64,000 bases of DNA from Clostridium niameyense (GTDB taxonomy: Bacteria > Bacillota > Clostridia > Clostridiales > Clostridiaceae), in contig NZ_LN849007.1 of assembly GCF_001243045.1 (NCBI RefSeq), positions 1,702,989-1,766,988 of the forward strand, in the 5' to 3' direction. The position numbers and the translations under genes are program-made. Shown piece by piece: positions 56,358 through 64,000 of this stretch (position 1 is its first letter; each line of letters begins with the position of its first letter). The notes under the pieces are model-generated. The model was not told the DNA's origin and searched no databases. It worked only from the letters and a program-made list of their open reading frames with translations.

Positions 56358-56610
56358 TATAAATTATAAATTTCAATATCAAAAATAATTTTCATTACAA
56401 AATGTACCATTTATCCATTTTACATATATTATTATTCATTATTTATATATTTATTCAATAGAAATTTCATTGTTTTTAAATATATTATTCTAAAGAACAA
56501 AAGCATCTTAATTTTAATCTCCATTTTATAAAAAACAGTCTTATTATTTTAACTATATACTATAAAAAATCTTGGCATTTTAGATGCTTTTATTTTAATA
56601 TAATTACTTA
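56358..56610. other. Intergenic region between the serine operon and the AAA/TOPRIM pair
   Basis: About 250 bases. AAAAGCATCT (about 56500) and AGATGCTTTT (about 56580) are inverted arms about 70 bases apart that may end the serine operon transcript. The promoter of the ATPase gene should lie near 56360-56420. No frame was seen. Confidence 0.35.
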
Positions 56611-57855
56611 CTAAAATTCATGAATAAACAATCCACTCCTTAATTTTGGTTCAAACCAAGTAGATTTAGGAGGCATAACTTCTCCTTCATCTGCTATTCC
56701 CATAAGTTCTTCTACTGAAGTTGGATACATGGAGAAGGCTACTCCTTTCCCTTGAGCATCTATAATTTTTTCAAGTTCTTTAAGCCCCCTTATTCCACCC
56801 ACAAAATCTATTCTATTATCTTTCCTCGGATCTTGGATTTTTAAAATTGGATAAAGTAAATTATTCTGTAATATGGATACGTCTAAACTTCCAACTATAT
56901 CTTCTTTATCAAAGGTTCCTTCCCTAGCCTTTAATTCATACCATTTATTATTTATATACATTCCAAAATAATGTTTTTTTTCAGGTTTATATGGCTTGTT
57001 TTCTTTATACAAATTTACATGAAATTTTTCTTTTATTTTTTCTATAAGTTCCTTTCCACTATAATTTAAAGTATCTTTTAATACCCTATTATAATCCATT
57101 ACTTTTAAGCTATCATGAGGAAATAGTACTGCTAAAAAGAAATTGAATTCTTCCTCTCCTGTATAATTTTTTAATTCTTTTCTCTTATTTAATGCAACAT
57201 TTACTGCTGAAGCTGCCCTATGATGGCCATCAGCTATATAAACCTCTGGTACATTTTCAAACTCTTTACATATTCTATATGTTAAATCTTCTTCATCTAT
57301 TTTCCATATAGTATGTTTAACTTTATCCTCTGCTTGAAAATTATACAAAGGTTCATTTTTCTCACATTCTTTCATCATGTTATCTATGAAATTATTATAT
57401 TTATAAGTTAGAAATATTGGACCTGTATGAGCTTTAACTATAGCTACATGATTAGTTCTATCTATTTCTTTTTCTTCTCTAGTTTTTTCGTGTTTTTTTA
57501 TAACATTATTTAAATAATCATCTACAGATACACAACCTACAATACCTGTTTGAATAACTTCTCCCATCTGAATTTTATATATATATAAGCACTTCTTATC
57601 CTCTTTTATAAATATTTCTTTTTTTATCATATTTTCTAAGTTATCCTTAGCCTTTTCATAAACCATTCTATCATATAAATCCACATATTCTGGAAGATCT
57701 ATTTCCGCCTTATCTATATGAAGAAAAGAATAGGGGTTTTTTACTACATTTTCTTTAGCTTCATAGCTATTTAAAACATCATAAGGAAGTGCTGCAACTT
57801 TATTCTCATATCCATTTTTAGGTCTTATAGCTTTAAATGATCTCAGTATTGTCAT
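56611..57855 (-). CDS. DUF1015-family protein of the serine operon
   Basis: Protein of 414 residues of the DUF1015 family (SFKAIRPKNGYENKVAALPYDVLN, YADGHHRAASAVN at about 220-232, and GNADEGEVMPPKSTWFEPKLRSGLF-like C-terminal part). The family often sits beside serA and serC in clostridia and other bacteria; function is unknown. The conserved DGHHR looks like a catalytic or phosphate-binding site. GGGAGG lies 8 bases before ATG 57855, which itself is inside the 3' end of serA, so translation is coupled. A serine-linked kinase or phosphatase is possible but speculative. Confidence 0.85.
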   Translation of the reverse strand: MTILRSFKAIRPKNGYENKVAALPYDVLNSYEAKENVVKNPYSFLHIDKAEIDLPEYVDLYDRMVYEKAKDNLENMIKKEIFIKEDKKCLYIYKIQMGEVIQTGIVGCVSVDDYLNNVIKKHEKTREEKEIDRTNHVAIVKAHTGPIFLTYKYNNFIDNMMKECEKNEPLYNFQAEDKVKHTIWKIDEEDLTYRICKEFENVPEVYIADGHHRAASAVNVALNKRKELKNYTGEEEFNFFLAVLFPHDSLKVMDYNRVLKDTLNYSGKELIEKIKEKFHVNLYKENKPYKPEKKHYFGMYINNKWYELKAREGTFDKEDIVGSLDVSILQNNLLYPILKIQDPRKDNRIDFVGGIRGLKELEKIIDAQGKGVAFSMYPTSVEELMGIADEGEVMPPKSTWFEPKLRSGLFIHEF

Positions 57856-58777
57856 GTTCTTTTCCTCCCATTTCAAAGAAATTTTCTACTACCTCTATTA
57901 TTTCCTCCCCAATTCTTCTTTGAGCCTCTTTAGTTGATGCTCCTATATGAGGAGTTACACTTACTCTTTCGTGATTTATAAGTTCCCTATTAGGATTAGG
58001 CTCTCTCTCAAATACATCTAGAGCCGCACCCTCTACTTTTCCTGAATTTAATGCTGTAAGCAAAGCCATCTCATCTAAAACCCCGCCTCTTGCACAATTT
58101 ATTATATAAACCCCATCTTTCATCATTTCTAATTCTTCTTGTCCAATTAAATATTTCTTATCTTTATTTAAAGGTACATGAATAGATATATAATCGGAAA
58201 CTTTTAATAAATCCTTAAAACTAAAATACTTAAATTCTTTAAATTCCGTACATTCTCCTAATAAGTCATAATAAATTACATTCATTCCTAATGCATTAGC
58301 TCTTTTAGCAACCTCCCTAGCTATTCTTCCAAAACCAACAAGACCTAGAGTCTTTCCATAAATTTCGGTACCCTTATATCTTTTTTTCTCCCACTTTCCT
58401 TCAATCATAGTAACATTAGATTCATTTATAAATCTACTTATACAAAATATGTGTCCCATGGTAAGTTCTGCTACAGATATACTACTAGCTTTAGGTGTAT
58501 TTAAAACTCTTACACCTTTTTCTTTTGCATAATCTATATCAATGTTATCTACACCTACACCAGCTCTTACTACTAATTTTAAGTTTCCTTTTATTCCTTC
58601 ATCTATTAAATCCTCAGTAATTTTAGTAGCTGATCTTACTATTACAGCATCAAAATTCTTAATTTTATTTTTAAGCTCCTCTTTCTCATAATGTTTGTCT
58701 ACTACTAAGCATCCTTTATTTCTTAATATATCTATTGCATTTTTATCTATTCCATCGCAAACAAGTATATTTAACAT
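57833..58777 (-). CDS. serA: D-3-phosphoglycerate dehydrogenase
   Basis: NAD-dependent 2-hydroxyacid dehydrogenase of 314 residues, first step of serine synthesis. VGVDNIDIDYAKEKGV (about 77), Rossmann GLVGFGRIAREVAKRA (about 143-158), the catalytic Arg in NCARGGVLDE (about 229), Glu in ALDVFEREPN (about 257) and His in TPHIGAST (about 276) are visible. It lacks the C-terminal ACT regulatory domain, the short type. It lies 23 bases after the aminotransferase gene in a T-box-controlled operon. Confidence 0.92.
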   Translation of the reverse strand: MLNILVCDGIDKNAIDILRNKGCLVVDKHYEKEELKNKIKNFDAVIVRSATKITEDLIDEGIKGNLKLVVRAGVGVDNIDIDYAKEKGVRVLNTPKASSISVAELTMGHIFCISRFINESNVTMIEGKWEKKRYKGTEIYGKTLGLVGFGRIAREVAKRANALGMNVIYYDLLGECTEFKEFKYFSFKDLLKVSDYISIHVPLNKDKKYLIGQEELEMMKDGVYIINCARGGVLDEMALLTALNSGKVEGAALDVFEREPNPNRELINHERVSVTPHIGASTKEAQRRIGEEIIEVVENFFEMGGKEHDNTEII

Positions 58778-58800
58778 AAAATTATCCTCCTTTAAATCTG

Positions 58801-59871
58801 TTAAAATCCTAAAATATCATCTATGTTATATAATAATCCTTTTATATCTGCTAAAGTACACTGACCCATATGAGCTATTCTAAAAGTTTTATCTTTTAAT
58901 TTTCCATAACCATTAGATATTGTAAAACCTCTTTCCCCTAATTTATTATTTAAATCAGTTATATTTATATTTCTTATATTTTCTATATTAGTTAGTGTAT
59001 TTGATAGATATTTTTCATCCCCATAAATTTTAAATCTATCTTTAGCCCACTTTCTAACATATGTGGCCATTTGTATATGCCTTTCATATCTATTCTCTAG
59101 GCCTTCGTCTAAAATTTTATCTAATCTATAATCTAAAGCATACATATGTGATATTGATGGCGTAGAAGGATATTGATAATTTTTCTTTTGCACATATTTA
59201 TATAAAGAAAGTAAATCTAAATAGTATCCTCTATTAGGAATAGTTTCAGCTCTTTTTATAGCTTTTTGTGAAAAAGAGCACATAGCTATTCCTGGTGGCA
59301 GCGCTAGAGCTTTTTGACTAGAAGTTATACATATATCAATTCCTAATTTATCCACCTCTATTTTAGTTCCTGCCATAGAACTTACACAGTCTAGTGACCA
59401 TACAATCTCAGGATATTTTTTAATTACCTCTGACATTTCTTCTATTGGATTCATAATTCCTGTTGATGTTTCGTTATGGGTTATAAATACTGCATCATAT
59501 TTTCCTGTAGCTAAAATCCTATCTATTTCTGTTTTATCTATAGCTTCACCCCAAGGCACTTCATATAGATCTACAGGAACATTATTAGCTTTAGCTATTT
59601 CATACCACCTTTTGCCGAATGCCCCTATAGAAAAAACTATAGCTCTTTTAGCTGTAGTTGAGCGAATTGTCCCTTCTAAAAGTCCTGTACCTGAAGATGT
59701 AGACAATAGTATTTGTTCCTTTGTAAAAAATACTTTTTTTAATTTATCACTAATACTCTTTTGAAGTATAGATGCATCTTTAGTTCTATGACCTATCATT
59801 AAATTTGACATTTTTTCCAATACATCTTTTTCCACTTCTACTGGTCCTGGTATAAATAATTTTTTATGCAT
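58801..59871 (-). CDS. Class V aminotransferase, phosphoserine/serine-type
   Basis: PLP enzyme of 356 residues, fold type I class V, related to alanine-glyoxylate and serine-pyruvate aminotransferases. PGPVEVEKDVLEKMSNLMIGHRT starts the family, the PLP Lys is in ITSSQKALALPPGIAM (about 187), and SLDCVSSMAGTKIEVD precedes it. Position before serA, under a serine T-box, suggests it acts as the phosphoserine aminotransferase (SerC role) in this organism. Substrate is inferred from context. Confidence 0.85.
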   Translation of the reverse strand: MHKKLFIPGPVEVEKDVLEKMSNLMIGHRTKDASILQKSISDKLKKVFFTKEQILLSTSSGTGLLEGTIRSTTAKRAIVFSIGAFGKRWYEIAKANNVPVDLYEVPWGEAIDKTEIDRILATGKYDAVFITHNETSTGIMNPIEEMSEVIKKYPEIVWSLDCVSSMAGTKIEVDKLGIDICITSSQKALALPPGIAMCSFSQKAIKRAETIPNRGYYLDLLSLYKYVQKKNYQYPSTPSISHMYALDYRLDKILDEGLENRYERHIQMATYVRKWAKDRFKIYGDEKYLSNTLTNIENIRNINITDLNNKLGERGFTISNGYGKLKDKTFRIAHMGQCTLADIKGLLYNIDDILGF

Positions 59872-60063
59872 ATTAATTCCTCCTGCTTATTTGTAATATT
59901 GTTATTTTTCTGATTTTTATTTCTATATTTTATTAAGTTAAATTTATAAAGTTATACCCTCATAAAGATTAAAATTTAAAAAATATATATTTTTTAAATT
60001 TATTTCACTGAACTTTATTACATATAAAAACTTTTCTTCATTTTTATGTAAGTATTCGACCAA

Positions 60064-60330
60064 TAAAAAAGTCAATCGCCCTCTTAGGGACGATTGACTC
60101 GCGTTGCCACCCTTTTTAACCATACTATATTTACAAATAATATGATTCTCTCAATTATATAACGGTTTTATCCGAATTACTTATCGCAATTACCTCCAGG
60201 GTGGATTCACTAAAATATGAAGTATCAGCTTACAGCAAACACTGACTCTCTTTAACTTATATCCAAGTTACTATTCCTATCATTGGCAGCTATTAAATTT
60301 TTTCAAAACTCAATTTTAAATGTTGAGTTT
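60064..60330 (-). promoter_or_regulatory. Serine T-box leader of the serine operon
   Basis: Minus-strand T-box GGGTGGCAACGCG (60099-60112), terminator GTCAATCG/CGATTGAC with T run (60064-60098), and a Stem I specifier loop GTGAATCCACCC with the Ser codon UCC at 60203-60205. AGAGAGTCAGTG of Stem I lies upstream. Uncharged tRNA-Ser should permit readthrough into the aminotransferase, serA and DUF1015 genes. Confidence 0.93.
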
Positions 60331-60359
60331 ATTATAAAATCAATAGGATTTACTGTCAA
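60331..60359 (-). promoter_or_regulatory. Sigma-A promoter of the serine operon
   Basis: TTGACA (60354-60359), 17-base spacer, TATAAT (60331-60336) on the minus strand, both perfect. It lies just past the mgtE stop, with no terminator between. Confidence 0.92.
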
Positions 60360-60389
60360 CAACAAGATTCTGAAATTTTTTATAGTATT

Positions 60390-61721
60390 TTATATTCCAA
60401 GTAGCGTAGTTGCAATGGAAAAATAAATAAATAGTGCTACGGCATCTACTATAGTTGTAATTAATGGACTTGCCATTATCGCTGGATCTAACTTAAACTT
60501 CTTAGCTATTATAGGTAAAACTCCACCTACCACCTTTGCTAAAATCACTGTAAAGAATAAACTTGTACATACAGTAATAGATATTAAAAAGTTTACCCCT
60601 TCAAAATAATAAATTCTTAGGAAATTAAATATTGATAATACCAATCCTACTATAATACTAACTCTAAATTCTTTCCAAACTACTCTAAACATATCTTTTA
60701 TCTTTATTTCTCCTAAAGCAAGACCTCTTATTATTAAGGTTGAAGATTGGGAGCCTGCATTACCACCTGTATCCATAAGCATAGGTATAAATGATGCTAA
60801 AATTACTACTGATTGAAGAGTGTCTTGATATCTTCTAATTATATTTCCTGTAAAAGTGGCAGACACCATAAGTACTAAAAGCCATATTATTCTATGCTTT
60901 GCTAAAGTCATAACTCCAGTATTTAAATATTCTTCTTCTGAAGGCTCCATAGCAGCCATTTTATGAAAATCCTCTGTATTTTCTTGATCTATTATATCAA
61001 CTATATCATCTATAGTTATTATTCCTACTAATCTATGCTCTTTATCTACTACAGGCATAGATATTAAATCATATTTTTTAAATTGAGCTGCTACAAACTC
61101 TTGATCATCATAAGTATTAATATATATATAATTTCTAGTCATTATATTTTCTATTTTTTCACTTTTTTCACTAAGTATAAGCTTTCTTATAGATACAATT
61201 CCCTCTAATTTTCTACCATTATCTATAACATAACAAATATTTATTGTTTGCTTATCCACTCCAATTTTTCTTATACGTTCTAATGCTTGTTCTACAGTCA
61301 TTTCTTTTTTTAAATCTACGTATTCTATTGTCATTAAGCTTCCTGCTGAATCTTCTTCATAATTTAAAAATTGATTAATAAGTTTTCTCTTATTTTCATC
61401 TGTATTTTTCAATATTTTTTTTACTATATTAGCAGGCATTTCTTCTAGTATATCTATTACATCATCAAAATATAATTCATCTAATATATTAACCTTTTCT
61501 TTATGTGTAATAGAGCTTATTATATATTTTTGTGCATAATTACTCATATAAGAAAATACATCTACTGCCCTGTCTTTTGGAAGTATTCTAAATAAAATCA
61601 ACATTTTTTCTTGTTGAATTTCTTCTAATAAACTGGCAATATCAGCATTATTTAGCTTTATTAATTCATTTCTAGCCTCAACATATTTGCTGTCTTCTAT
61701 AAGATCTAATATTCTTTCCAT
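60390..61721 (-). CDS. mgtE: Magnesium transporter MgtE
   Basis: Mg2+ channel of 443 residues. N-terminal MgtE_N domain of helical repeats (about 15-120), two CBS domains (about 130-250; MTIEYVDLKKEMTVEQAL, IMTRNYIYINTYDDQEF) that sense cytosolic Mg2+, and five membrane helices (about 275-443; GNAGSQSSTLIIRGLALGEI and PLITTIVDAVALFIYF are the pore signatures). The Shine-Dalgarno lies in the loop of a hairpin whose right arm touches the ATG, in an alternating leader (see 61721-61854). Confidence 0.95.
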   Translation of the reverse strand: MERILDLIEDSKYVEARNELIKLNNADIASLLEEIQQEKMLILFRILPKDRAVDVFSYMSNYAQKYIISSITHKEKVNILDELYFDDVIDILEEMPANIVKKILKNTDENKRKLINQFLNYEEDSAGSLMTIEYVDLKKEMTVEQALERIRKIGVDKQTINICYVIDNGRKLEGIVSIRKLILSEKSEKIENIMTRNYIYINTYDDQEFVAAQFKKYDLISMPVVDKEHRLVGIITIDDIVDIIDQENTEDFHKMAAMEPSEEEYLNTGVMTLAKHRIIWLLVLMVSATFTGNIIRRYQDTLQSVVILASFIPMLMDTGGNAGSQSSTLIIRGLALGEIKIKDMFRVVWKEFRVSIIVGLVLSIFNFLRIYYFEGVNFLISITVCTSLFFTVILAKVVGGVLPIIAKKFKLDPAIMASPLITTIVDAVALFIYFSIATTLLGI

Positions 61722-61854
61722 TTGTGGCCTCCTCCTTTTTATGCCACAAATTATACGAATAAATATAAAGATGGTATAATTGTGGCTTTACTATATTATT
61801 TTTTAAATTATAATTACAACCTTCAGGACTATAAGGTCCAGATTCCACAATCAT
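61678..61854 (-). CDS. Possible leader peptide frame overlapping mgtE
   Basis: Open frame of 58 residues starting MIVESGPYSPEG, with AAAGG 6 bases before ATG 61854. It overlaps the first 44 bases of mgtE in another frame. It has three Pro codons (residues about 7, 10 and 24) and no recognisable domain. Its start covers segment 1 of the alternating leader, so translation of it, even partial, would change mgtE folding. No independent evidence that it is translated. Confidence 0.35.
   Translation of the reverse strand: MIVESGPYSPEGCNYNLKNNIVKPQLYHLYIYSYNLWHKKEEATNGKNIRSYRRQQIC
61721..61851 (-). promoter_or_regulatory. Four-segment alternating hairpin leader of mgtE
   Basis: On the minus strand, in order: segment 1 ATTGTGG (61845-61851), segment 2 GCCACAATTATA (61775-61786), segment 3 TATAATTTGTGGC (61743-61755) and segment 4 GCCACAAA (61721-61728). 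1 can pair with 2 (7 bp) and 3 with 4 (8 bp), or 2 with 3 (12 bp, one bulge). In the 3:4 hairpin the Shine-Dalgarno AAAAAGGAGGAG is in the 14-base loop and the right arm abuts the ATG. The usual M-box riboswitch was looked for and not seen. Confidence 0.6.
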
Positions 61855-61911
61855 CACCAACCTTTCACAATTTTATATATTTATATTAAAATTTTATAAT
61901 TTTACTTACCT

Positions 61912-61920
61912 ATTATAACA
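61912..61920 (-). promoter_or_regulatory. Extended -10 promoter of mgtE
   Basis: TGTTATAAT on the minus strand about 190 bases before the mgtE start. No good -35 is seen because that position lies in the preceding terminator stem. Confidence 0.55.
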
Positions 61921-61927
61921 CAAAATT

Positions 61928-61972
61928 ATTAAAGAGGATGTATCTAATTAGTTTTAATACATCCTCTTTAAT
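61928..61972 (-). terminator. Terminator of the patatin-like gene
   Basis: Perfect 15-bp arms (61928-61942 with 61958-61972), 15-base loop, T-rich on the minus strand. Confidence 0.82.
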
Positions 61973-61986
61973 AAAACTTTATAATT

Positions 61987-62748
61987 TTAAGCTATGTTTT
62001 TTATAAAATTCGTAAAATTATTATATCCTATTTCCATATTTCCGCTATTTAACCTTATACAATTCTTTATTTCCCATATATTAATCTTATCCTTATATTT
62101 ATCAAAATTATAATTTTCTCCTTGAGAATTTATTACTAATATATTTTTATAACCTCTATCTATTAATTGATTTATAGCTATTTCTCCATTTATCTCTGGT
62201 GTTATATAAGATTTACTTCTAACTTTCTTAGTAAATATCATAGGTTGCGCTATAACATTTAATAAAAGTGATTCTTTTTGTCTATATTCAAGTTTGTTAA
62301 ATTCAAAACTCTTTTCAAACATAAATGGTAATGTGTAACAGCAAATCAAGCATTCCATGTTAAAATCATCACTATATAAAAGGTTTACATCACCATCATT
62401 AATTACTTTTAATAATGAATACCAAGAATATATACCGTCCTTACTTATTTTATTGCTCCAATTTTGGAAATTCTTTTTAAAAGATTTATTTATACAATGC
62501 ATATCTAATAAATTTAAACATTCTTCTTTATTTAAAAATAATTTATCCTCTTGTGTTATCTTAAAAGTCATATTATCCATAGATTTATAATCTTTTCTAG
62601 CAAATAATATAGAGGTCAAGGCTCCTAATCCTATTCCTGTTGTTACAGTAAAATTTTCATAAAGCTTATTTTTCAATATAGCTTTAAATACCCCTGATTG
62701 ATAAAATATATCATTCCCCAAAAAAACTATTGCTAAATCATTCTTCAT
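61987..62748 (-). CDS. Patatin-like protein lacking catalytic residues
   Basis: Protein of 253 residues with the order of patatin elements but altered active site. The nucleophile elbow reads GIGLGA (expected GxSxG), so Ser is replaced by Gly. The oxyanion GGGxRG is LGNDIFYQSG. The DGG near the C-terminus is replaced by PEINGEIAINQLIDRGYKNILVIN. Overall layout still fits (FKAILKNKLYENFTVTTGIGLGALTSILFARKDYKSM). It is probably a pseudoenzyme or a diverged binding protein. ATG 62748 is chosen for AGAGGTG upstream over an in-frame ATG 63 bases earlier. Confidence 0.7.
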   Translation of the reverse strand: MKNDLAIVFLGNDIFYQSGVFKAILKNKLYENFTVTTGIGLGALTSILFARKDYKSMDNMTFKITQEDKLFLNKEECLNLLDMHCINKSFKKNFQNWSNKISKDGIYSWYSLLKVINDGDVNLLYSDDFNMECLICCYTLPFMFEKSFEFNKLEYRQKESLLLNVIAQPMIFTKKVRSKSYITPEINGEIAINQLIDRGYKNILVINSQGENYNFDKYKDKINIWEIKNCIRLNSGNMEIGYNNFTNFIKNIA

Positions 62749-62863
62749 GCTATCACCTCTATTAGTTTTATCTGTATATATTTTATCATATTTTTCTTTA
62801 TATAAAAACATAATTTGTTATATAAATAACAATTTTTTCTTCAACTTATTTTTGACCATTACA

Positions 62864-62962
62864 TTAATCTATAAACGAATGTATTTTTGTAACAGTTATA
62901 GTTATAATAATCAAACTTAATATATAAAATAAACCATTAAATCTTCTATCACTTTTATCCAT
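62864..62962 (-). CDS. 32-residue single-pass membrane protein
   Basis: Short frame starting MDKSDRRFNGLFYILSLIII, with GAGGT 7 bases before ATG 62962. One membrane helix (about 11-26) follows a charged N-terminus; the C-terminus is short. It lies between the histidine kinase stop and the patatin-like gene, in the same direction. Such small membrane proteins can regulate sensor kinases, but no function is known. Base composition is like its neighbours. Confidence 0.45.
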   Translation of the reverse strand: MDKSDRRFNGLFYILSLIIITITVTKIHSFID

Positions 62963-63049
62963 AAGCTGTACCTCATTATTAATAAAATTCACCCTAATAT
63001 ATTGTATAAATTATCGGTATAAAGGTGCTTGTCTTAATATAATATATTC

Positions 63050-64000
63050 TTAAATTACATCGGAAAATTCAATATTAGCATTCTTTATGATGTAACTTTT
63101 TTCAAATTCATCTATTATATATTGTTCTTCACTGACTGTTTTAGATGGAATTTCTATTATAATTTCCGTTCCTTTATTTTCTTCACTTATTAAACCTATT
63201 TGCCCCTTATGAATATCTACCATTGATTTTACTAAAGATAATCCTATACCACTTCCCTGAGATTTTGATGTATTGTTAGGAGCTTGTACAAATCTTTTAA
63301 ATATATCCTTTTGCAGACTAGAAGGTATGCCTATGCCATTATCTTTTACAGAAATGCTCACTTTATCTTTCTTATCTGTAATTTCCACCAAAATTTTTCC
63401 TAATCCATCTTTTTTATACTTAACAGAATTAGATATTAAATTTAATATTATTCTTTCCATCATATCTTTATCACAAGCTACTACCTTTTCTTCTACATCT
63501 GTGTCAAAAATTATATTGAGATTATTATCATACACATATGGACAAACAGATGTAACTACACTTTCAACTAATTCTACTATATTTATATTTTTCAAGTTAG
63601 GTTTATAATATCCCTCTTCTATCTTTGTAGAATCTATTAAATTATTTATAATTCTTAAGAGTCTATAGCAATTTTGTTTTATAATATTCATGTATTTTTT
63701 TAAAAAATCATCTTTTTTATTTTCTAAATTTATATCCATAACCTGTATAGCTGAATAAATAACATTTATAGGTGTTCTAAGCTCATGAGATAAATCAGCA
63801 AAAAACTCCATCTTAAACTTATTTTCTTCCTTTATATTTCTACACTCTTGTTCTAAGGTTTCTAATTTGTTTAAAACAGTATTATTCTTTATATAAATAC
63901 ACATATAGTTTTTTTCAGATAGCTCTATATTAAATATGGTTAAATCTACATCTAGACTAGTTCCATCTTCTAAAATCATAGTTTGATGTTTATAATTCAT
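63050..64000 (-). CDS. Sensor histidine kinase, 5' end outside window
   Basis: C-terminal 316 residues of a histidine kinase. A PAS-like end (about 1-45), a short coiled coil, HisKA with SHELRTP (phospho-accepting His about 71-77) and HATPase_c with the N box ERIILNLISNSVKY (about 185), G1 DNGIGIP (about 218) and G2 GSGIGLSLVKSMVDIHKG (about 242) are visible. The frame stays open to the window edge. The upstream PAS or input domain and the partner response regulator are not visible. The short C-terminal tail after the ATPase domain is ~30 residues. Confidence 0.92.
   Translation of the reverse strand: MNYKHQTMILEDGTSLDVDLTIFNIELSEKNYMCIYIKNNTVLNKLETLEQECRNIKEENKFKMEFFADLSHELRTPINVIYSAIQVMDINLENKKDDFLKKYMNIIKQNCYRLLRIINNLIDSTKIEEGYYKPNLKNINIVELVESVVTSVCPYVYDNNLNIIFDTDVEEKVVACDKDMMERIILNLISNSVKYKKDGLGKILVEITDKKDKVSISVKDNGIGIPSSLQKDIFKRFVQAPNNTSKSQGSGIGLSLVKSMVDIHKGQIGLISEENKGTEIIIEIPSKTVSEEQYIIDEFEKSYIIKNANIEFSDVI

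Noticed and set aside
61721-61905. M-box riboswitch before mgtE
   Set aside because: None of the conserved M-box segments could be found by eye; the leader is short and dominated by GUGG/CCAC alternation. A covariance search would settle this.

Overview
The window is chromosomal DNA of a low-GC, spore-forming Firmicute, most likely a proteolytic Clostridium of the botulinum/sporogenes type. Reasons: very AT-rich DNA, short intergenic gaps with strong hairpin terminators, textbook TTGACA-N17-TATAAT promoters, AGGAGG-type ribosome sites, T-box leaders, spore genes (Spo0E-like, SleL/YaaH-like cortex glycosidase, CsxC-like exosporium proteins) and amino-acid metabolism (L-serine dehydratase, aspartate 4-decarboxylase, AgcS and BCCT transporters). 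No rRNA, tRNA, IS element, prophage or CRISPR array was seen.

Layout. 1-13 kb: truncated ribokinase, a solute-binding/PAS/GGDEF/EAL receptor, a patatin, an alanine symporter with its XRE-cupin regulator, small spore and stress genes, a macrodomain protein, and a two-gene surface operon (phosphodiester glycosidase plus propeller-like protein). 13-24 kb: orphan OppA-like lipoprotein, a MacB-type export operon behind a promoter with inverted repeats, betaine transporter, M19 dipeptidase, HAD nucleotidase, sdaAB. 24-30.5 kb: second diguanylate cyclase, then a spore-surface region (LysM/GH18 enzyme and two related CsxC-like proteins, one carrying 35-residue repeats). 30.5-40 kb: tyrS with a tyrosine T-box, YhhN protein, HAD phosphatase, one-carbon folate pair fchA-folD, panE, a decayed pseudouridine operon (psuK-psuG), aspartate 4-decarboxylase. 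40-45.6 kb: a TrpXYZ-type ABC importer directly downstream of a HutP-family gene, a decayed codBA operon still behind an intact-looking PyrR attenuator, and an S1-domain protein. 45.9-64 kb: PEPCK-like protein, two chemotaxis proteins, TPR, EamA and ferritin-like genes, an AAA-ATPase/TOPRIM pair that looks like a defence module, a serine-biosynthesis operon under a serine T-box, mgtE with an alternating-hairpin leader, a catalytically dead patatin-like protein, and the 3' part of a histidine kinase.

Most interesting observation: the importer at 39979-42646 has its own strong promoter and a ~300-nt leader holding nine 8-nt units of the form RGUAGYRU (NAG triplets 5 nt apart) in four clusters, then a terminator-like hairpin. 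Three more units in the same register cover the Shine-Dalgarno and AUG of the first gene. The adjacent upstream gene encodes a HutP-family protein. HutP of Bacillus is an RNA-binding antiterminator that recognises regularly spaced UAG triplets. I infer a HutP-controlled transporter operon, with possible control of both transcription and translation initiation. The second is mgtE: four leader segments can pair 1:2 and 3:4 or 2:3, the Shine-Dalgarno lies in the 3:4 loop, and a short frame begins at segment 1; no M-box is visible.

Two pyrimidine-salvage operons (psuKG and codBA) are decaying while neighbouring regulatory elements persist, pointing to recent loss of nucleobase salvage in this lineage. 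Homology calls are from reading the sequence; no database search was run.
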